Part shown: positions 57,610 to 64,000 of the stretch, one piece after another
Position numbering within the stretch: position 1 is the first letter of the stretch
Layout: every line of letters begins with the position of its first letter
Assembly: GCA_018398575.1 (NCBI GenBank)
Contig: JAGTXZ010000005.1
Span: 2,728,001-2,792,000, forward strand
DNA from: Ampelomyces quisqualis
Lineage: Eukaryota > Ascomycota > Dothideomycetes > Pleosporales > Phaeosphaeriaceae
DNA: 64,000 nucleotides
Direction: 5' to 3'
Notes under the pieces: model-generated
Told to the model about the DNA's origin: nothing
Database searches by the model: none
What the model saw: the letters and a program-made list of their open reading frames with translations, nothing else
Made by a program: the position numbers and the translations under genes

Positions 57610-59372
57610 ATGGCTTCAGAGGGTATTGAGCGTGCTCCGGTGGAGAAGCGTGCGGTGGCGAATCAGCATGTCGACGAGCAACAGGATGTCCAAGTCGGAC
57701 CAGAAGTGATTAACATCGATCGAATCGAAAAGGTATATGCGTGAGTGCCACCTTTGCCCTCTACCTGCCCCAACGCCATACTGATCCCCGCGAAGCAAAC
57801 TCGACCGACGCATTCTCCCGGCTTTTTGGGTCTTGTACTTCATGTGCTCGGCCATCCGCTCCAACATCGGCCTCGCGCAAACGATGAACCTGGATAAAGG
57901 CCACGATCTCGGATCGGTGCTCAATATCACGCCCAAGCAGGTGTCGACGGGTCTTGCGCTGTTTTACGTGTGCTATGTTATTTTCGATCTGCCGTCGAAT
58001 TTGATCATGTCAAGGGTTAGTCCACATGCGTGGATGAGTAGGATTGTCACATGTGTGGGTATCATTGGCATGTGTCTAACTGCTATGAATGCAGCTTGGA
58101 ATCTCTAGTAGGTCTTGAATGCTCCAGAGCAAAGCATGATGCCGACAAATTTCTAGTTTATTGCGATTACTTCTGGGTATTGTCATTGCGGGCATGTGGC
58201 CCGGAATGTCATACTACCTTACTCTATTCTATCCACCTTCGCGTACCGGCAAGCGAATTGGTCGCTACTTCACCGCCTCGCAAATCTCCGCGGCTGTTGT
58301 GGGCTTGGTCTCTGCCGGGTTTCAGAAGATGGACGGCATTGGAGGTCTGGTGGGGTTCCAATGGATGTTCCTGCTCTATGGTGCCGTCGGATTCCTCGTC
58401 GGTGTATCACTGCTGTTCTGGCTTCCGGACAGACCACTTCCTCCTGGCGAAGTTCGTGACCGCAGTGGTTGGCGCAAGTTCCTGCCTCAGACCAAGCCAG
58501 CTTTGACGGGCGAGGATGCGAGGATTCACTATGAGGATCTCACGAGGGTGTACAACCGCAGCATGTGGAACATGAAGGATCTCTGGCACATTGTCATCGA
58601 CTGGAGACTGTACCCGCTGGTCATTATGTACTTTGGTGTTGTCGGCGTGGGCAACGGCACGCAAGCATATGCGACGGTCATCATTCGAGGCATCAACCCC
58701 AGCCTGAACGGTGTTCAGCTGAGTTTGTTGTCTGCGCCAATTTGGCTGGTGAGTACGCCACTTTTTCTCAACAAGCACATGGGCTCACTTGACCAGATGG
58801 ACGCGCTCGCTATTCTACTCATTACCCCGCTCTCAGACCGCTTCCACCGACATCGTGCATGGTTCTTCAGCGGCGCGGTCATGATTCAGATCACGGGCCT
58901 GTTGATGGCTACGTTCGCCAAAGGCTGGACTCGCTATGGAGGGGTGCTCCTCGTCGGGTTTGGGCTTGGGCCGACGGTACCCATCTGCATGGCGTGGTCC
59001 AACGAGATCTTCCAGCTGCGCCATGGCGAAGTCGGGGTAGCAGCCGCCAGCGCCCTCGTGTCTGGTCTGGGCAACTTGGGCAGTATCTTGACGACGTATG
59101 CGCTCTACTCGGGCTGGCCAGAGGATGCCAGGCCCGGGCCGCACAGATACCGCAGAAGCAACCTAGTCATGATTGCGATTCTGGTGGCGAGTATCGTGAG
59201 CGCGGCAGCGATGGTTGTGTTGTTGAACATGTTCGGGAGCGGCACGCGTCCAGCAGCAGACGGCGAGGGCGAGGGCAGATATGTGGATGGCGCAGCGAGA
59301 CGGGAAGTGCAGCAGCGCGGGCTGGGGCGCATGTTCAGGCTGAGACGAGGTGAGACGCCCGTAGAGGCTTGA
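57610..59372 (+). CDS. MFS permease of the Dal5/Tna1 (anion:cation symporter) family
   Basis: Four exons: 57610-57740, 57796-58107, 58157-58748 and 58797-59372 (1,611 nt, 536 aa), with introns of 55, 49 and 48 bp. The cytosolic N-terminus (about 45 residues) ends in KVYAKLDRRILPAFWVLYF, the usual start of helix 1 in this family. NIGLAQTMNLDKGHDLG follows, then FYVCYVIFDLPSNLIMSRV, the helix 4-5 region LLLGIVIAGMWPGMSYYLTLFYP, and a second six-helix half after a long central loop. Dal5-type carriers import allantoate, nicotinate, pantothenate, biotin or similar small organic anions with protons at the plasma membrane. The substrate cannot be assigned here. The hydrophilic tail is Arg/Gly-rich. 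The start of SNF1 lies only 211 bp downstream. Confidence 0.9.
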
Positions 59373-59386
59373 GAATACTCGGCACT

Positions 59387-59414
59387 CGGTGCTCCGTACT
59401 CGGTGCTCCGTACT
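59387..59414. repeat. Two tandem 14-bp units in the SNF1 upstream region
   Basis: CGGTGCTCCGTACT is repeated perfectly twice, followed by a related CCGTATT and TACTCGGTA. It lies between the permease stop and the SNF1 start. Confidence 0.85.
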
Positions 59415-59583
59415 CCGTATTGGTTGCTGTACTCGGTAGTGCCTTCACGTGCAAGCTCGGCCCTGCCCCAGCCTTGGCGGCCCTGCCACCGCAGCGCCCT
59501 CTCCACACCCCACCCCACCCCGCCATCGCATGCCAGCCCAGCCCAGCCCTGCCCTGCGCCCACGGCCGCCCACTGCGCCCACC

Positions 59584-62298
59584 ATGTCGGCCGCCATCGA
59601 CAATGAGGACCTCGAGGAGCTCTCCATCTCCATGCCGCACCCCCGGCGGGGCGCGCCCAGCACCACCAAGACGGTCGACTTCGCCCCGCCCCCCGCCCCG
59701 CCCCCCGCCGCCGCCGCCGCCATGCCGGAGGGCAGGAGCAGGGACTCCAAGGCCAGCCAGCGCCTGGGCCAGTACACGCTGGTCAAGACGCTGGGCGAGG
59801 GCTCGTTCGGCAAGGTCAAGCTGGCGACGCACCGCGTCAGCGGCCAGAAGGTGGCGCTGAAGATGATCAACCGCAAGCGCCTGGTGACGCGCGACATGGC
59901 CGGCCGCATCGAGCGCGAGATCCAGTACCTGCAGCTGCTGCGGCACCCGCACATCATCAAGCTCTACACCGTCATCACCACGCCCGTCGACATCGTCATG
60001 GTGCTCGAGTACGCCGGCGGCGAGCTGTTCGACTACATCGTCAACAACGGCCGCCTGCAGGAGGACAAGGCGCGCAAGTTCTTCCAGCAGATTGTCTGCG
60101 CCGTCGAGTACTGCCACCGCCACAAGATCGTCCACCGCGACCTGAAGCCCGAGAACCTGCTCCTCGACGACCAGTACAACGTCAAGATCGCCGACTTCGG
60201 CCTGAGCAACATCATGACCGACGGCAACTTCCTCAAGACGAGCTGTGGCAGCCCCAACTACGCCGCGCCCGAGGTCATCTCCGGCAAGCTGTACGCCGGC
60301 CCCGAGGTCGATGTCTGGAGCTGTGGTGTCATCCTCTACGTCCTGCTGGTCGGCCGACTGCCCTTCGACGACGAATACATCCCCGCCCTGTTCAAGAAGA
60401 TCGCCGCCGGAAACTACAGCATCCCCAACTACCTCTCGCCCGGCGCCGTCTCGCTCATCAAGAAGATGTTGATGGTCAATCCTGTCCATCGCATCACCAT
60501 TGGAGAGATTCGCATGGATCCGTGGTTCACAAAGGACATCGCACCTTACCTCGAGCCTCCCGTGCAGGACTTCTTCGACAGCGGCGCCAACCCCAACAAG
60601 GCCATTGACCCTAATGCAATTGCGCCCTCTGCGCCCGCACCAGTAGTGCAAAAACTGCACGATACAGTCGTGACAAAGCTTGGAAAGACCATGGGTTATG
60701 CGGAAGAGGACGTGCAAGACGCACTCGCCCGCGACGAGCCTAGCGCCATCAAGGATGCTTATCTCATCGTCCGCGAGAACCAGATGATGCGAACAAATCG
60801 CAAGTGCTAATCTAGAAACATGCCTCTTTACTGTGCTAACACCACGGCAGCATTGATGACCCAAGAAAGCCAACTCGCGCCGTTCCTGGCCCAATCGCCA
60901 CCAACACATCATGAAAGCTATCTGAGCAGTTCCCTACCTCAGACGCTGAACACCTTGACGGGACCAAAAGTCATTCCGCCACCCAGCCACGATCATGAAA
61001 GAGCTCGGCAAGGATCGAATGCTAGCAGCCAGCTCGCGAGCGTTCGAAGCCCCGTCAGCACTGTGGCTATTCTACCCAGCAGTCTTACAGAATATCATAA
61101 GGCCTACATGAAGGGACATCCCAGGCCGGCGCCAAAATCAGAACATGACGGCCTTCCACCAACTTCCGAGCAGACTGAAGAGCAGCGCCAGATCTCCGCA
61201 CGGAGGCTGAAGCCAAACTTCCGAGCACTGCCAGACCAGAACCGACCACGACCGGAGCCAATGACATCGCTACCCGCGAAGAAGTCACGTCCAACCAAGT
61301 GGCAGTTCGGTATTCGCTCAAGAAACCAGCCTGCCGAAGCCATGTTAGCGATATTCAAGGCGCTGAAAAGCATGGGCGCTGATTGGGAGATACCGAGAAT
61401 CCGCAACGCTGGAGGCAAGAGCCGGTCACGCAGTCGAAGCGGCTCACAAGCATCGCAAGGCACGTCACAATCACCATCTCGCTCCCGCTCACGAGGCTCG
61501 TCTGTTTCTTCTCACGACTCCGCCGATGAAAACGGAACAGGTCATGATTCGCCGCAACGTGAGCCGCTCACTGTACGTAACGGCGAGTCGGGGGGAGAAC
61601 GAGGCAGGGAAAAGAAGAGCTACAATCACAACAACGACTGGGGCTACAAGATTCCAGAAGATCCATGGGTAATCAATGCTCGCTTCCGCAAAGAGGGCAT
61701 GTTCCCGCCTGGTGTTGTACATCCTTCATCAACACACTCCTCTCGCGTCGACCTCACAAACGATCCGAACGATGAGCGCAAACGCAGCTCGACCAATGCC
61801 AGCGCAACCAGTCTCAACCACCACACCGAAGGCATGACCCTTGCTGAGGAAGCCGGTTCCATGGCTGAAGAATACCCTCACGCTGACGAAGCAGTGTACA
61901 TTTACGTCTCCATCCAACTGTACAGCATCGACCGCGACTTCTTCGTCGTCGACTTCAAATGCGCAGGCTACGAGCGCCTCGTGTCCAACCTCGTCCGCGA
62001 AGTCAAGGCCGCATCCACATTAAACACATCCATGTCCAACCTCGCCCTAAGCTCCTCGCAACCTCCACACCACAACGACGGCTGGGATGACGAGCAAGGT
62101 GTTTGGCGCAGACTCGACGAGGGCGAACCTGTGCCAGAAGATCTGGCCAAGCAAGTCAGAGACGGCGGGAAGGGCGTGCTGAGGGAACGGACGGAGGAGG
62201 TGGGCGTGGGCAGGAAGGAGGGGGAGAAGGTTGTTACGAGTCCATTTCCGTTTTTGGATGTGGCGAGTACGTTGATCTTGCAATTAAGTGGGGAATAA
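59584..62298 (+). CDS. SNF1: SNF1/AMPK alpha-subunit protein kinase
   Basis: Exons 59584-60799 and 60851-62298 (2,664 nt, 887 aa), separated by a 51-bp intron with a non-canonical GC donor (GCAAGT...CGGCAG); the splice gives MMRTNPLMTQES. Start MSAAIDNEDLEEL at 59584; an in-frame ATG at 59449 would add a Pro-rich stretch. Kinase domain about 64-315: GEGSFGKVKL loop, Lys93, HRDLKPEN with Asp186, DFG Asp204, and activation-loop Thr219 in LKTSCGSPNY, the site phosphorylated by upstream kinases. An autoinhibitory region and a Ser/Arg-rich linker follow. The C-terminal regulatory domain (EEYPHADEAVYIYVSIQLY...FFVVDFKCAGYERL...PFPFLDVAS) binds the beta/gamma subunits. It senses energy state and lifts glucose repression in cytosol and nucleus. 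The coding start region is strikingly GC-rich. Confidence 0.94.
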
Positions 62299-62619
62299 GT
62301 TTGCATGTATGAACGCTTGATTTACGATGATCCGCATGATAGATTCTTTTTTTGATACCTAGATAGACAGAGCGATTACGAGGAACACCGTGAGACAAGA
62401 CTCATTACATTCCGCACTTTCTCAAAGAGTTGTGATGTATCAGAGCGGAAATAGCGTTTTGTTTCATTTCTTTCAGGCGACGTCCATGGGCCCCAGGGCG
62501 ACTTGTCATCATCGACTACTCTGGCCTCTAGTCCGAATACCGACAATCCTCCCAAAACTCTCGACTGTACACGGCTGCAACGCACAATCTCTAGCCAGCC
62601 AAGAAATCTCTCAACGAAT
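62299..62619. other. Convergent intergenic region, SNF1 and TOM70 3' ends
   Basis: 321 bp between converging stop codons, with T-rich runs near 62,346. No gene was seen. Confidence 0.6.
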
Positions 62620-64000
62620 CTACCGCATCCCCCCGCCAAACCCACCTGCACCTGCCGCAGTACCCATGGCGCCTAGTCGGGACGCGAGCTTTGGGTATTT
62701 TTCTTGGACCTGGTTTACGTATTAGTATTAGTACACACGGCCAAACATGGTTTGGTTGATTGGGATAACATACTTCTAACTGCGTCCTCGTCGCCTCTGC
62801 ATAACTCAATGCATTCACAATTTCGCCCTCAGTCCTGCTTAACTCGGCCGCGCGTTCAAAGTATTTCAACGCCTCTGTCACTTTACCTTGCTGGAGCAGT
62901 AACTGCGCCATCGTAGCCACTGCGATGTCGCACTCTGGGTCGATGATAAGTGCCTTTTCGCACAATTTCTCTGCATCTGAGAAGTCGTTTTTCCACTGGA
63001 ACAATGCGAGGGCTTTGTTGATGAGCGGAAGCACATTCATTCCCAGGGGTTTCGACGATTTCTCCATGTCGACAGCCATGTCGAATTTCTCGATTGCTTC
63101 TTGGTATTTTTGCTGGTCAAGGAGGAGTTCGCCGTAGTAGTTGTACACATCAGGGACACTCTGAAAGTTCTTCATGCATCGCCGGAACGTGGCCATAGAG
63201 GACGCGATGCTGCCCATCTTGTACTGCGTCACGCCGAGCTGGATGTGCGAGAAAATAAAGTCTTTGTCGAGGTCGATGGATTTCTGGTAGTCTTTAGCGG
63301 CCTCACCAAATTCGGACTTGATGAAGTGCAGTTGTGCTCGATGGTAAAAGATGTCTGGATCCGACGAGTTTTGCTCGAGAGCTGCGGCGAAGTCGGCTTC
63401 GGCGGCTTCCGGGTTGGCGAGCTCCAGGTGCATCGAGGCGCGCTTGATGAAGGACTGGGTGAGGGTGGGTTGGAGTTCAATCGACTTGTCCATGTCTTTG
63501 AGCGCGTCTTCGTTGTCGCCTTTGAGGTAGCTAAAGGTTCCGCGCATGTTGTACGCAAATGCTTCGTGCTCGCCTAGATCGCCCAATTCGAGGGCGTGGT
63601 CGAACGCTGCAGCAGCTTCTGTGTAGCCGTCTCCAGTCTTGGTGGCCATGGCGTTGAGACCCTTGCGAAGTTGTCCCTTGCCGCTCTCCTCGTCCAACTC
63701 TGCGTCGTCTTCGAGGCCCGCGGGTGCAGGCTTCGGCCGGAAACTCTGGAGGTAGTTGGTGACGAAGGTAGGGCTAGGCAGCTTCTTCTCTTTGCCGGCG
63801 AGGATGGCCTTGCCCTTGGTCTCGGCCACCTTCTTCAGCAATCGCTCGACGCTCTGTGCGCTGCTCTCGTTGCGGAACCCGTCGATGATGCAGCTCGCCG
63901 TGTAGTCGAGGAGGGCCTCGCTGTTGCGCTCGACCTGCTCGTATGCATTCGCTCGCCGGTTCAGGGCCTTGACGTACTCGTTGTCGAGGTTGATTGCCGC
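62620..64000 (-). CDS. TOM70: Mitochondrial import receptor Tom70, C-terminal part (runs off the window)
   Basis: Visible exons are 64000-62774 and 62709-62620 (438 codons including the stop), joined by a 64-bp GTATGT...AACCAG intron. The frame is open to the window edge, so the N-terminal membrane anchor and first TPRs lie beyond it. Residues near the edge (LDNEYVKALNRRANAYE) begin a TPR helix pair. Further on come DFIFSHIQLGVTQYKMG, YNYYGELLLDQQKYQEAIEKFD and INKALALFQWKNDFSDAEKLCEKAL, and the chain ends GAGGFGGGMR. The insert with SPTFVTNYLQSFRPKP and the TPR order match Tom70. It sits in the mitochondrial outer membrane and receives carrier precursors from Hsp70/Hsp90. It converges on SNF1. 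Confidence 0.92.

Noticed and set aside
59335..60912. 525-codon minus-strand frame opposite SNF1
   Set aside because: It arises from strong third-position GC in the kinase exon. Its Asp/Val/Leu/Arg-rich content has no domain structure, and it also crosses the SNF1 intron.
1..64000. tRNA, rRNA or CRISPR-like arrays
   Set aside because: No cloverleaf with a GGTTCGAATCC-type T-arm and no rRNA-like stretch was noticed. CRISPR does not apply to a fungal nuclear genome, and the only regular repeats are LTRs and the short tandem units listed.

Overview
This is a window from a filamentous ascomycete genome, most likely a Dothideomycete (Pleosporales-like). The basis is short 46-111 bp GT-AG introns with CTAAC-type branch points, a class III chitin synthase, filamentous-ascomycete gene content, and a two-compartment layout. 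About half (1 to ~31,980) is a very AT-rich block of nested transposons with stop codons throughout and mutations that look like RIP (repeat-induced point mutation, C:G to T:A). The other half (~32,030 to 64,000) has normal base composition and ordinary housekeeping genes.

AT-rich block. No intact gene is visible. It holds (a) a Gypsy pol fragment on the minus strand (1-~4,413); (b) a Copia element on the minus strand with 219-bp LTRs (4,414-11,947); (c) a Gypsy element on the minus strand whose remains lie at 11,948-13,742 and 21,589-22,902, because (d) a second Gypsy family with 217-bp LTRs (13,743-21,588, GAAAC target duplication) jumped into it; (e) a plus-strand chromodomain Gypsy with 299-bp LTRs (24,541-31,629, ATAAC duplication), of the same family as (c), inserted in an older sequence whose right part looks like the end of a hAT transposase (31,635-31,975). 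Copia (b) and Gypsy elements (d) and (e) each carry an extra decayed reading frame antisense to pol, between pol and the 3' LTR. In (b) and (d) these frames share an identically spaced cysteine cluster. This is the most unusual signal in the window.

Gene-rich half, left to right: F-box protein (-, 3 exons), amidohydrolase (+), a broken 2OG-Fe(II) oxygenase (-), FHL1-type FHA/forkhead regulator (+), SNF7 ESCRT-III subunit (-), divergent from TEN1 telomere-capping subunit (+), secreted DUF3455 protein (-), a protein with eleven CCHC zinc knuckles (-), class III chitin synthase (-), divergent from a low-molecular-weight tyrosine phosphatase (+), a conserved fungal protein of unknown function (-), divergent from a DAL5-type MFS permease (+), SNF1 kinase (+) and the C-terminal part of TOM70 (-, running off the right end).

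The genes do not form a biosynthetic cluster. They cover separate core functions: ribosome-gene control, membrane scission, telomere capping, wall synthesis, carbon-energy sensing and mitochondrial import. Exon structures were worked out by eye from reading frames, splice signals and known family sequence. In every multi-exon gene I closed, the exon lengths add up to a whole number of codons. Long stretches at 33.7-35.5, 43.9-45.8 and 46.6-49.5 kb contain no gene I can support.
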